Source: Euglena gracilis (Eukaryota; Euglenida; Euglenophyceae; Euglenales). From it: 64,000 nucleotides of DNA. The notes beneath the pieces were generated by a model. It did no database searches and was not told the origin of the DNA. It worked only from the letters and a program-made list of their open reading frames with translations. The stretch spans positions 17,117,562-17,181,561 of the forward strand of contig CP154956.1 in the NCBI GenBank assembly GCA_039621445.1, read 5' to 3'. Made by a program: the position numbers and the translations under genes. Positions within the stretch are counted from its first letter, which is position 1. The number at the start of each line of letters is the position of its first letter. Of the stretch, positions 24,901-34,221 are shown piece after piece.

Positions 24901-27546
24901 GTTTTGGCTGGTCTTTCAAAAAGTGTGCAAAAAACGTGATTTTGGGACTTTTTTCCAGGCCCCGAAAATTTTTGAGTGTTTTCCGCCGGAAAATTCTCCC
25001 CAGAGTTCGATGATATAAGGAGGATGTACGGGGTTTTAGGTGGGGGTGTCCCCCACCCCCCCCCCCTCCCAGACCGGAGGGAAGGGGTCCAGACCCCTCC
25101 ACCTGCCAAGGGGGGTCCGGACCAACCCTGGGAACCCAGGACCCCCCCAAAAAGGTACTTCCAACGCTTCGCGCCAATTTTTTTTTGCTTTTTTAACAAT
25201 TTTTTGCCCAAAAAGTTCCCAAAGTGTCATTTTTTGGCCGTTTTGGGGGTCCAAAATTTTCGGTCATTGGCTGCCGAAAAAGATGGTATGGAAAAAATTG
25301 GCAGAACAAAATCCTGCCAAATATTTCTGTGCCATACCGCCAAAGTTTTCCATGTCGTTTTGGCGCATTTTATGCACAAAAATGCACATTTTTGCTCATT
25401 TTTTCCCCAAGAAATGTGCTTTTTCTCCACTTTTGTCCTATATTTTTTTTTGCACATTTGCGCCTTTTTGCGCGTTTTTTTCGTGGCCAGACTCGCACAT
25501 CCCCCCCATCCCCCGGATCTGCAGCGCTTTCATGTTTATCACCAGCTGATGTTTTGGTGCTCACCAGCTTCGGATTTGGGTTTGAATTGTGGTGGTGAGG
25601 CTTCCAATGAGTGGTATCATGTGACATTCAAACTCCTTTTTCACAGTCTTCCAATTTTTTCCAAAAAATTTTCACAAAATATCTTGCCAAATATTTCTGG
25701 ACCGTTTTGGTCATGACAGCCAAATTTTTCCGTCGCCACTTTTCTCACCTCCAATTTTTTCACCAGAAGCCCCCTCCCCTGTGTCGAAGTCTGCCCTCTC
25801 CCAGTGGTGAGTCCACAACCCCCGCCTCCCGCTCATTTTATACCCTGCCCCAAGGGCCAATTTGGCCCATCAGGAACCAGCATGGAAAGTTTGGAGAGGT
25901 TTTGCATAATTTCCATCATCATCATTTCTCAATGCTTGAGTTGGAGTATTAATGCTTGAGTTGGAGTATTGAATTGCCTGTCAGGGTTGCTTGCCCTTCT
26001 GTGTTCCCAGGGGTGAGAGGGAATTGGCTGGAGTTCTTCAAGAAGATCGATTGGGTGACCGGGGAGAACAACGACTACCGCAAGTGGCCAAAGGGATTCA
26101 TTTGGCTCAGAGGGTTGCTTTGGTTAACCCACAGCTGACGCCCTCTATTTTTTGAATGGCTTGACAACTTCTCGTAAAGAAATGGCAGAATTTATTGATA
26201 TTCACAGAATTTCCCGAACGTGTTTGTTTGAAATTTTTTGACACAAAATGATAAAATGACGTTTTATTTGAATTTTCGACAAATTCACAAAGCAGCCATT
26301 TCTTTACAGAACATCTATCAAAGTATTTTGCGAATCCTGTCAAAATTTTGAAATAATTTTTGAAAACATTCTGAAAACTCTGTCTAAAAGTTCCAAATCC
26401 TATTTTCTGCATTTTCTTTTAAGTCGATCCGTTCCAACAACAGGGACAGATATTCTTGGTTGGGGACGGAGGACCCCAGGGGCATAAATTCGCTTGACAC
26501 CTGTAACATCTGTGGGGTTTTTGAGCCTCCCCCCCCCCGGGGAGGGGGGTGGGTGGGGGGGTCTGAGCTGAGCCCCCCCCCCTGGGCCTGGGGAAGGCCT
26601 GGGTATGGGTTTCGGTGCTTTGCGCCGAATTTTTTTTTGGAAAATGACCTCAGACAGCCCGATTCTGGGGATCCCAGCTCCCCCCCCCCCGGGACCCCCC
26701 TGGGGGTCTTAAAAAGAAGCCTGGTGGTGGGACGTCATTCAACGAACTCCAGGATAGTCCAGAGCTGGTTTCCCTCTGAAAAGATTTACTCCTGCATTTC
26801 ATATCTCTGTGTGAAATGATTTTTTTGAAAACACATTCTTGCTAATTAATTTGGTCACAGAAATCCCAAAAATGGCAAAAACGGTGCATTCTGACTTTTT
26901 TTTTTGATTTTGGCGAAATTTGCAGGTTTTTTTTGTATTTTTTTTGTATTTCTTGATTTCATCTGTTTTTACTCAGAAAACTCCTAGCCAGGAGGGGAGG
27001 AGGGATTAGAAAAAGCGTTGGTTGGGGGGATGCTCGAACATCATATCGAACTTCTTTTGAACAGGGTTCAATTTAAGGAGTGTGTTTGAGGTTCAGGAGG
27101 GCGGGGTGTCCCTCACCCCTCCCCCCCTGGACCAGAGGGGTCCGGACTACCCCCCCCCCCCACCGACCCAGGAGGTACCTGGGACCCCTTCCGGCTCTTT
27201 GCGCCGAAAATTTTTACATTTTTCAGAAAAGTGCCCAAAATGGCATTTTTGGCCATTATTGGGGATCAAAAATGGTCATTTGGACCGCGCCACCTAAACG
27301 GGGTGTCCGACCCACCCCACCTGCACTTAGATGGAACCCTGCCCTCCAGGCCTCCCTAGCTGACTTGACGGCGAAAATGCTGGGGCTCCTAGCCCCCCCT
27401 CCAGCCACCCCCTGCTCTGGACCATCGAGGCCGAGAAAGGCCATCTGCCGCTTACCAACGCCCTGCGCGGTACGAGCCTGCTGCAGTCGGTCTTCGAACA
27501 CGAGGCGTTTGGTGGCCCTCTTCAGAACAAGCAGGTCCGAAAGTGA
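18890..27546 (+). CDS. GUN4: GUN4, tetrapyrrole-binding regulator of Mg-chelatase (multi-exon)
   Basis: GUN4 binds protoporphyrin IX and Mg-protoporphyrin and stimulates magnesium chelatase, the first step committed to chlorophyll, in the plastid. Six exons (18821-18938, 19179-19345, 20370-20507, 21601-21703, 26011-26104, 27420-27546) join in frame to a stop at 27544-27546. They give the family motifs in order: a DYSLLKQLL-D-QWELAD helix, LDKLWKNYSGGKFGFSVQ, FKKIDWVTGENNDYRKW and EAEKGHLPLTNALRG. The N terminus has a hydrophobic stretch followed by RPSSTGRRQ, as expected for a plastid presequence. The listed start is the first in-frame ATG of the first recognised exon, and earlier exons may exist. 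Introns 1, 2 and 4 are GT-AG, while introns 3 and 5 are not. Confidence 0.93.
19179..19345 (+). CDS. GUN4: GUN4 exon 2
   Basis: Acceptor TTCTGCAG and donor GAG|GTGTGG. Phase 1 entry joins exactly to exon 1 to give SSTG-RRQTASPMYSGDDW. It encodes an acidic Ser/Asp-rich linker (FDSKPDEDNQYYQDLEISSE) between presequence and GUN4 core. Confidence 0.8.
20370..20507 (+). CDS. GUN4: GUN4 exon 3, start of the GUN4 core
   Basis: Acceptor GACCTGCAG; 46 codons, phase 0 at both ends. It contains AGADYSLLKQLLKDQQWELA and DNEHRRLLIELSG, matching the first helices of the GUN4 core (D-Y--L--LL----W--AD-E). The 3' border is ambiguous because GGTGAC occurs at both ends of the following intron. Confidence 0.9.
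21200..21475. repeat. Dispersed palindromic-repeat family copy (GAGCTCTTA...TAAGAGCGAAGC)
   Basis: Starts with GAGCTCTTATCTCTTTGGAG and TAAGAGCGAAGCTT. After a C-rich stretch come GAACCGGCGGATTTTCACC, TTTTTTTCAGTCACGAGC and CAACTCCCCACCAGGCC. The same order of blocks occurs at the inner ends of the giant palindrome (7060-7316 and 8762-9010) and at 42820-43050. This copy lies in GUN4 intron 3. Confidence 0.75.
21601..21703 (+). CDS. GUN4: GUN4 exon 4, porphyrin-binding motif
   Basis: Reads VTKIPVQDMQMLDKLWKNYS then GGKFGFSVQRRLWAG, the most conserved part of the family (--IPV-D---LD-LW--YS-G-FGFSVQ). It ends at CCG|GTGTGC, phase 1. The upstream border lacks AG, and a stop lies just before it in frame, so the preceding intron is noncanonical. 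Confidence 0.93.
21870..22115 (+). repeat. GCGCATTTTT minisatellite
   Basis: Degenerate 10-14 bp units of GCGCATTTTT, TTGCACATTTT and CCATTTTT cover about 240 bp in GUN4 intron 4. Smaller patches occur at 23080-23130 and 25365-25480. Confidence 0.75.
22404..22854. mobile_element. MITE, CATAC family, perfect 8 bp TSD
   Basis: This 451 bp element in GUN4 intron 4 has terminal inverted repeats CATACATCTCTCTAAGG and CCTTAAAGAGATGTATG. Both flanks carry CTTCTCAT (22396-22403 and 22855-22862). Inside are C/G homopolymers and the hairpin CGGCGCAAAGCGCCG shared with the CAGGC family, so the two families are probably related and differ mainly at their tips. Confidence 0.88.
26011..26104 (+). CDS. GUN4: GUN4 exon 5
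   Basis: Acceptor GTGTTCCCAG; joins exon 4 in phase to give RRLWAG-VRGNWLEFFKKI. It contains FKKIDWVTGENNDYRKW and ends inside the codon for Trp (ATT TG|G). The following intron begins GCTCAG rather than GT. Confidence 0.92.
26520..26723. mobile_element. MITE, CAGGC family, one clear end only
   Basis: The right end GGGGGTCTTAAAAAGAAGCC-TG and internal GGTGCTTTGCGCCG hairpin match the family. The left terminal repeat is not recognisable, so this copy in GUN4 intron 5 is truncated or decayed, and its left limit is approximate. Confidence 0.6.
27420..27546 (+). CDS. GUN4: GUN4 exon 6 with stop codon
   Basis: Joined to exon 5 it reads KGFIW-TIEAEKGHLPL, then TNALRGTSLLQSVFEHEAF, and stops at TGA 27544-27546. 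GHLP and LRG are near-invariant in GUN4. The intron before it ends CTG-CTCTG with no AG. Confidence 0.93.
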
Positions 27547-27984
27547 GCCATCACCCACTGGCTGATGGGAAGCCGTGTTGGAGTCCCAGCGTCGAAATTG
27601 AATCTTCGAACAAAATTGGTTTTTCAATTGCCATTCTTCAAATACAAGCAACAACGAAGGCACAATGCAATTGCCATATTCCACTTGAATGTGGAGGGGG
27701 GGTCCACCTCCCAGCCAAAACTTCCCACCAGCACTGCCTCCCATACTCCCTGTACATTGCCCAGCACTCACCCTCTTGACACAATTATGTTGACACATTT
27801 ATCGTCCGAAGACAGGCAATCCATCTTTGAATTCTGTTGTGGTTGTTGTGGTTGTTGTCTGGTTTCCGGACTTGTTTTTTTTTGTGTTTTTCAATTTGTT
27901 TTTTTCCGTTTTGGTGTGTTTTTTCCTGACTATTTTTGTGGCAAAGTGCCCAAAAAATGGCAAAGTGCGGAGCCTGGGGTGTCC

Positions 27985-28262
27985 TTTTGTGCTTCGCCCT
28001 CGGTGTCCTTTCCTCCCCTCTCGGTCTGCCTCGGGGGTGCGAAAAACACCGAGTGCAAAGAGAAAGACCGTACGGGGCCATGCCAGTTGGTACGGATCGC
28101 TTGCTGCTTTCTTCATTTGTTCCTATTTTTTTTTAGACCATTCGGGCTCCGCACTGCGAGATGGTGAGGTCCTGCTTTCCTTGCTGGCTGTTCTGTTCTG
28201 GTGTGTTTGTGCGTGCGCTGGGGGTGCTTCTTACTGCCTGTTGTTGCCGGAGTTGGCTGATT
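27985..28262. mobile_element. Relic of a DIRS terminal repeat
   Basis: CCATTCGGGCTCCGCA, GGTCCTGCTTTCCTTG, GGGGTGCTTCTTACTGCC and GCCGGAGTTGGC follow the same order as the terminal repeat of the intact element just downstream (28405-28500), but with many differences. It looks like the end of an older, related insertion. Confidence 0.6.
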
Positions 28263-28338
28263 CCTAATTCTGCCCTTCGACCTCAAGCAGAAAGAATTTT
28301 ACTGCAACGAGATCAAGTGAAATTATTTACGAGGAGTA

Positions 28339-30399
28339 CTACATGAGTACTCCCGGGAAGGATGACCAGGGAGGAAGTGACCATGAGGGCGGAGCACAAG
28401 AGGGGGGTGAGATCCTGCTTTGTGTACCGGCTGTTTTTGTTGTTTGTGTTCTTTTTGGCGGGGTGCTTCTTACTGCGACTTTGGTGCCGGAGTTGGCGAT
28501 GATGTGCTCTCCGACACCGACTTGGCGAAGGTGAATCGCAGGGGCCCCCCGGCCCGTGAGCAGGGGCGTGTCCCCCCCCCCCGAGGATGCTTTTCTTTTT
28601 CGGGTGGGTTGGGTGGGCTCACCCCCCTCTTGTGCTCCGCCCTCATGGTCACTTCCTCCCTGGTCATCCTTCCCGGGAGTACTCGACCATTCGGGCTTCG
28701 CACCTTCAGGGGGTGAGACTGTGTGCACGACCCCTTTTTCAAATTTTTTCTTTGCCGAATCCACCGCCCCCAATCTTAGGTAATGGGCTGAAAAGGCTGT
28801 GGCATTTTTCCACTGCCCAAGTTCACAAACCTCCTCACTGGACAATCCCAGCTTTTTGTACATCAAAACTCCTGCCCCCCTGGTGCTGTGGGCTTTCCAG
28901 TGGGAAATGGGAATGCCAAAAGTGTCCAACAACTCCTTTGTCAAAGAATTGGTTCTGTTGGAGGACAAGGGTTTTTCGCCATCCAAACTCCACAACAGAG
29001 GGGCACCCTGGGGGATGAAAGATGTTCTTTCCACATACTCTCTCATCAAATGATATGGACTCAAAGATGGAATGGAATCAATCTTCAACACTTGCTCCCA
29101 CTTTGGTGAAGGCCATCCCTTTCTCCTGACCAAAATGAAAATTTTTTCCCCCACCACTGAAATGGTTCTCTGGGTTCTGGCCAGGTCCACCCCCCTGTGA
29201 AGAGCCAAAAGTCTGAAAGACAGAATGATTCTCCATCTCAATTCCACGATGGACATGGCAGAAATTTTTGAATGGCTCTGCAATTTCTGCAAAATGGGCA
29301 GGGGGTCCCAAAAAACAGCATACCTCTGCACTGAACGATTCCATTCCTTTTTTACTTTTGTCAGTAAAGGATGAAATCTGATGGATTCCCAACCAGGTAA
29401 ATATTGCAGTGAGGCATACGCACATCGAGCATCGCTTTGTGACAGTTTGTGAAGGTCCAGCAGGGCAGTGGCCAGCTCCACCTTGGAGACTTGCAAGGGC
29501 TCCAATCCTTTCTGATGCAAAATTACAAACAGTTTTCTGAATGCGCTGTCATAACGTTTCAGGGGTCCCAAACTCCTCAGGACATTTTCAATGTCTTGAT
29601 GTGACATTTTTTGCCGTTCCAAAAGGAACCTGATACCACTGTGCAAGCCAGGGGCCATTTTGGCTTTGGCATTGATTGCCCCCAACAGTTGCTGAACATG
29701 CCTTCCCTGGGGGGTAAGACCAACATTCTTGTCCCTGGTTTTGACATTTTGATTAATAGGGGCCACCATGGACTTGAAACCCACATGGGTGTCACCAAAA
29801 GACATTTCACCTGTTTGTTCAGCCTCAATCTGATGAGCCAGGGAAAAATTACCTTCCATGGGGGGTTGGCATAAACCTCTTTGGCTGAGCTCAGGTCGCA
29901 TTTCAATGCATCCACCAGAAAAGCCTGGTGGTGTGGCCATCTGGCCACGAATTTTTGGAATTTTGCATTTCCTGGAGATGCAAACATGTCTGTGTCTGGA
30001 GCAATGTCCTTTCTGAAGAACCTCAAAATTTTGCTGAACAGGTTTGGGCACAGGGTATAATCCCCCCTGTCTTGATCCCACCTTGTGAGGGGGTCTGCCA
30101 ACATTGCTGCTGAAGGAACCCACTGAACCTGCAACTGAACTTGGTTTTCCCAACACCAATGAAACAGGGGTTCCAAAATCTGATTGAGGTTGATTTTCCT
30201 GCCTCCCCATTTGGTAAGGTAACTCAATGCTACCTGATTGTCTACATTTAACAGCACTGTCTCCCCTGGCTGGGCAAATGCTTTTACTGTCTGAACAGCT
30301 GCCATCAGTTCTTTCACATTTATGTGTAAGCAATTTTTCTCCCTCCAAAATTCTTGGATGATTTGATTTTGGGATGAATCCACTCCCCCCCATGCCCAT
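28339..30399 (-). CDS. DIRS tyrosine recombinase ORF
   Basis: The tyrosine recombinase joins the circular DNA copy into the genome. The recognisable domain occupies roughly 29590-28760. It has the first catalytic Arg in LLALHRGVDLARTQ, H-x-x-R in AHSTRGAG and the nucleophile Tyr in FSAHYLR. The upstream part of the open frame (30399 to ~29590) overlaps RNase H in another frame and is probably not all translated. Unusually, the frame continues past the domain, through the internal complementary region, and stops only 4-6 bp outside the element's left tip. Confidence 0.88.
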   Translation of the reverse strand: MGMGGSGFIPKSNHPRILEGEKLLTHKCERTDGSCSDSKSICPARGDSAVKCRQSGSIELPYQMGRQENQPQSDFGTPVSLVLGKPSSVAGSVGSFSSNVGRPPHKVGSRQGGLYPVPKPVQQNFEVLQKGHCSRHRHVCISRKCKIPKIRGQMATPPGFSGGCIEMRPELSQRGLCQPPMEGNFSLAHQIEAEQTGEMSFGDTHVGFKSMVAPINQNVKTRDKNVGLTPQGRHVQQLLGAINAKAKMAPGLHSGIRFLLERQKMSHQDIENVLRSLGPLKRYDSAFRKLFVILHQKGLEPLQVSKVELATALLDLHKLSQSDARCAYASLQYLPGWESIRFHPLLTKVKKEWNRSVQRYAVFWDPLPILQKLQSHSKISAMSIVELRWRIILSFRLLALHRGVDLARTQRTISVVGEKIFILVRRKGWPSPKWEQVLKIDSIPSLSPYHLMREYVERTSFIPQGAPLLWSLDGEKPLSSNRTNSLTKELLDTFGIPISHWKAHSTRGAGVLMYKKLGLSSEEVCELGQWKNATAFSAHYLRLGAVDSAKKKFEKGVVHTVSPPEGAKPEWSSTPGKDDQGGSDHEGGAQEGGEPTQPTRKRKASSGGGDTPLLTGRGAPAIHLRQVGVGEHIIANSGTKVAVRSTPPKRTQTTKTAGTQSRISPPSCAPPSWSLPPWSSFPGVLM
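28405..28505 (+). repeat. DIRS inverted terminal repeat, left
   Basis: Reads GGGGGTGAGATCCTGCTTTG to GGTGCCGGAGTTGGCG and is the reverse complement of 32917-33012, with very few differences. Confidence 0.9.
28612..28721. repeat. DIRS internal complementary region
   Basis: Its first ~70 bp are the reverse complement of the left outer end (28345-28410), and the last ~33 bp of the right outer end (33007-33039). They meet at ...GAGTACTC-GACCATTC..., which identifies the element ends to the base. Confidence 0.9.
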
Positions 30400-30496
30400 G
30401 TGGAGGAATCTGAATGGAGCACCCTTTTTGCCTGTTGCAGGAAAGGCCTGCCCAGGCCTGGCTGCAAGTATGCCTTCAGCACTTTGATTTCCCCTT
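29577..30496 (-). CDS. DIRS RNase H and C-terminal domain
   Basis: RNase H removes the RNA template during reverse transcription. Acidic residues are in LHSDSSTWAWGG, INVKELMAAVQ, LNVDNQVALSYL and MLADPLTRW. A DIRS-typical C-terminal segment follows, with DMFAS--N and YANPPW. The frame is open from 31916, but the part upstream of ~30500 overlaps the RT frame. RT and RNase H therefore meet by a frame change near 30500, either a programmed shift or a mutation. Confidence 0.85.
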
Positions 30497-32892
30497 TCAG
30501 CTTTCTGGAATGTCGATGCAAAAATCCCAGCCCCTTTCTTGGTGCATCTGGCTGAACTTTAAAAGCTCCTGGGTTACCAGCCTTAAAAATGGCAGAGCAG
30601 GGAGGTAGCTTCTGACTTGCCCCAGAATGCTGGCTATTTTTCTGCAACTTAGCTTTTGGGCCAGCACCACCTTGCCCAGTTCCTTTCTGATAGTTTTTAA
30701 TTTGTGTGGGGGCACCTCCAGCTGACCTTTTTCCAAGTCTATGATGAACCCCAAATGCTGCAGCCTTTGTGTGGGAGTAAACACAGACTTTTTCTGGCTG
30801 ACCTTGAACCCAGCCTCCCCTAATGTGTCCAGCATTTGCAGTAAATGTTTTTTCACCAAATTTTCTGTTGAACCAAACAGAATGATGTCGTCCAAATAGA
30901 CGAACACCTGCATTCCCTTTGACCTCCACAGTTTTAACAGAACTTTCATTAGGGACATGAACAATTTTGGGAGGGTGCTTAGGCCAAAACAGGCCCCCTG
31001 AAACTCCCACAGATCTGATCCCACTTGAATTCTGACAAATTTTTTGAAATCGTTTTCCAGACCCAGATGAAAGTATGCATCTTTCAAATCTAGTTTGACT
31101 GCCCAATCCCCCTTTTTTAGAGTGGGGAAAATTGTCGACATGTTTTCCAAAGTGAACTTCTCTGGACAGCAAAATTGATTTACATCTCGACAATCTGTGA
31201 TAAGTCGATGCTTGACCCCCTCCCCTTCTGGTTTGGACAACACAAACCAGGGTACCAGATGGGCAGTGTCTTGGGCATTTTGTACTTTTTTGGTTGCCCC
31301 ACTTTCTTGGTACTCCTGCAAGATTTTGGAGGCCAGGCTGATTTCCTGCACTGACTTTTGCTGCTGCCTTTTTGACAGACACAGGGGTAGGGGGTGGTCT
31401 GGCTGCACACCTTTTTGAATTAGTGCTACTACCCACTGATTTGCATTTTTCTGCCACCATGGCAGACAGTTTCTTAGCCTCTGAAACAGAGGCACCTTTT
31501 CCCATGCCCTTTCTCTGAAATCCAGGCTGTGAATGATTCCTCTCTCCCATTCCATGGGGGGGGAGTTTGTGCTGGGCCAGGCCCCTGTCCCCATGAGCCC
31601 TTGCCAGACTGGGGATGGCTTCAGAGCAGGGGTCAGCAGGGGGATTACCTCCTCCATGGAGCTCAGCTGGGGGGTCTCTCCCCCACTCCATTGATGGTCT
31701 GGCTGTGATGGCTTCACCCCTTCTTGGGGACTTTGATGCTTCAGGCTTTGATGCTTCAGGCTTTTCCCTTGCCTTTCCTGTGGGCATGAGTAGGGAGTGG
31801 GAAGATTCAGTAGGGTATCCATACCCCTTCTGCCATCCTGGGTTCTTCCACAGGCTGCCATAGCCTTTTCCTCTCTCCCCTTGCCTTGGCTGCCATAGCC
31901 TTTGCCTTTGCCCCACTTGAACTTAAATCCTTTGTTTCCTGTGGGGATGGGAAAATGAGACATAGAATGTCTTGAAAAGGCTGTTGTCAAGCCTGCTTGA
32001 TTCAGAGCCCATTGGGCTTTGTCCACAGCCAAGTCTTCTTTGGTGAACAGCCCGTTGCTGGTGCTGGGGATTGCCCCTGGAATGCTGCACCTCTTCCTCT
32101 CCTTCAGCAGTGTCTGTTCCATCTCTGCTACAGCAAAAAACAATTGTTGTGCCAATACTTGATAATCTGGCTCCACACTGCCATACAGGCATGCCACCAT
32201 CCTTTCCAGGTGTAACATCTTTTGTTGCCATGACTTCAATTGTTTATCCCAGGCCCCTTTGCCGTCTGCGTTGTGATTGTTATCCTCTGCACGACTTTTC
32301 ATCCCGTTGTACCTGGGCAGCTCCCCCAGGACCATCTTCCAGGGGAGTCTCACTCCCTTTTCGACGTGCCGAAGGCACGCTGCCAGCTCTGGCGCCAGGG
32401 GCGCCAGTTCCTCCTGCCAGGGGAGCCGTTCTTCCGCGTCGTCGTTGTCGTTGTCCTCCTCGTCGTCTCCGTCCTCCTCCATCGCGGACCGCTCCGCTCG
32501 TGGCGTCATCCCTTTGTCTTTCTTCGAACTCTTCTCCAGCCAACGCTCCGCCAACTTGAACGCCACGTCCGCTGCTGTTTGCCCCAAGTCTATCAGTGGT
32601 ACCTCCACACTTCCTGCCAACGCCACCGAGTACAAGAACGAATTCCTGTAGTCTCCGACTTGGCTGGAGACCATCGCCACCTGGGTTAACTCGTGGACCT
32701 TCTTTGCGCACTTCGTCGTATGCCATCCGCCTCCCAGCCAGTTCTGCCCGGCCGCGATGACGGCGACGAGGGACTCCGGGGCGACTCCGCCAATAGCTTC
32801 GCCACCTTGTCCCCGTTGAAGAAGAGCTCGCTCCACGAATTGTTGAAAACTGATTCATCCTCTGATGTCAAGATTTCTGCGTACGTTGCCAT
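30497..32892 (-). CDS. DIRS gag-reverse transcriptase ORF
   Basis: The likely gag start is the ATG at 32892-32890 (MATYAEILTSEDESVF). The frame changes once near 32790, after which one 779-codon open frame (from 32836) covers the rest of gag and RT. The gag part has an acidic EEDGDDEEDNDNDDAEE patch and a KGKGYGSQGKG basic-Gly segment. RT motifs include VKLDLKDAYFHLGL and the catalytic FVYLDDIILFGS near 30890. The single-base-type frame change marks this copy as defective or a sequencing error. Confidence 0.87.
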
Positions 32893-32916
32893 TTTGATGT
32901 TGTCGAAGGACGTTAA

Positions 32917-33012
32917 TATCCGCCAACTCCGGCACCAAAAAGCAGTAAGAAGCACCCCGCCAAAAAGAACACAAACAACAAAAACAGCCGGCACACAAAG
33001 CAGGATCTCACC
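32917..33012 (-). repeat. DIRS inverted terminal repeat, right
   Basis: Partner of 28405-28505. It is followed by a 27-bp right outer end finishing in CCCGAATGGTC at 33039. Confidence 0.9.
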
Positions 33013-33039
33013 CCCTGAAGGTGCGAAGCCCGAATGGTC

Positions 33040-34060
33040 TCACTTTATCAACTGGTGGAGCGAACTTTTGTCGGCCCTTCAACTTCCTGGAGGGAGAATT
33101 CAACTCTTCGAGTTCAACTGGAAATATTTCCAGAAGCATTGCAATACTAAGACAAGATCAACAACTGGACTTCCATGAAGAATGAATCTGAAAGAAAATC
33201 GTACTGCCAAGGAGGACCTCAAAGAACTTCCAAGAAGGCATCTGAAGCTGGGGAAGGTGGAGACACAGCAGCAGCTGCAGAAGCTGGAGGAGCGGCAGCA
33301 GCACGTCAGTCCGTGGCCATCGCAACCCCCCCACCCCCCACCACGTCAGAGATTTAAAAATCCCCCACTCAACATGAGAATGGCCATGGATCATGGTCAA
33401 CTGTGGTCAGGAAGACAAGAAGACAGAAGGGAATTACCATCACAGGTCCAACAAACTCCCCCCCTTTTTCTAAGTCCCCCCCTTCCAGGGGACAAGGCAA
33501 GGGCTATGGCAGCCTTTCAACAAATATCAGAAATACAAGGGATTCAAGTCATCATCAAGGCTATGGCAGCCATCATCAAAAAGGACCTGGAGTCCAGAAT
33601 CAAGGCTATGGCAGCCATCATTCAAGAGGGCAGTGGGCCCAGGGGCAAGGCTATGGCAGCCAGTATCCCAGCCTGGAAAGGTCCCATTGGGGAAAAGGTA
33701 TGTCCATCTTTCCCCCCAGGAATCAGACACAAACCCCCCAGGGGCAGCAAGCCAATGCCAAAAACAGGCCATGGTGGCCTATATGGGGAATCAAGAGGGA
33801 CAGAGAAGAGACAGGAGAAGTCCTGGAGAGAAGGCCAATGGAGGCCATGCTCTTTGGGGCGCTATTAATCAAGCTGAGTCACCCACCCAGGAATGTTTTA
33901 AAACTGTTGGGAGAAAATATGCCACACCCCAGGTGTTCCAGGTGTTCCCTCCTTTGCGCAATCTGCTCAGGCCATTTTACAGGGGAGAGAAATTCAGCCT
34001 TCATCACTTTTGAATTTATTAATTTTTATTTTAAAACTGAAAATTTTATTAAAATTTTCT
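33040..34060 (+). pseudogene. Gag-like remnant with GYGS repeats
   Basis: Just outside the DIRS right end, two overlapping + frames (33182-33868 and 33403-34062) together encode basic, Gln/Gly-rich sequence. One frame repeats QGYGSHH or QGQGYGSQY four to five times, similar in style to KGYGSQGKG in the DIRS gag. No RT follows. I infer a remnant of another retroelement, into or beside which the DIRS element inserted. A host low-complexity gene is a weaker alternative. Confidence 0.4.
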
Positions 34061-34183
34061 GAGGAGAAATACCAGCCTGAAGAGATAAAAGAGCACGCTT
34101 ACCTGGAATGTCCTTCCGCATGGATGAGTCCCCCCACCAAGCATCATCTGACGAAATTGCTGATGGTGTTGCACAATTATTCA

Positions 34184-34221
<38 letters not shown>

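Larger units (their letters stand above)
28345..33039 (-). mobile_element. DIRS-type retrotransposon (tyrosine recombinase)
   Basis: This 4.7 kb element encodes, on the - strand, gag plus reverse transcriptase, RNase H and a tyrosine recombinase instead of a DDE integrase. It ends in inverted terminal repeats (about 28405-28505 and 32917-33012). An internal complementary region at 28612-28721 joins complements of both outer ends: CTTCCCGGGAGTACTC for the left, and GACCATTCGGGCTTCGCACC for the right. This is the classic DIRS-1 layout, in which the internal region templates a circular DNA intermediate. Catalytic motifs look intact, but at least two frame changes suggest a decayed copy or sequence error. 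Confidence 0.93.

Noticed and set aside
31180-31410. Small - strand frames inside the DIRS element
   Set aside because: They are shadows of the reverse transcriptase frame.
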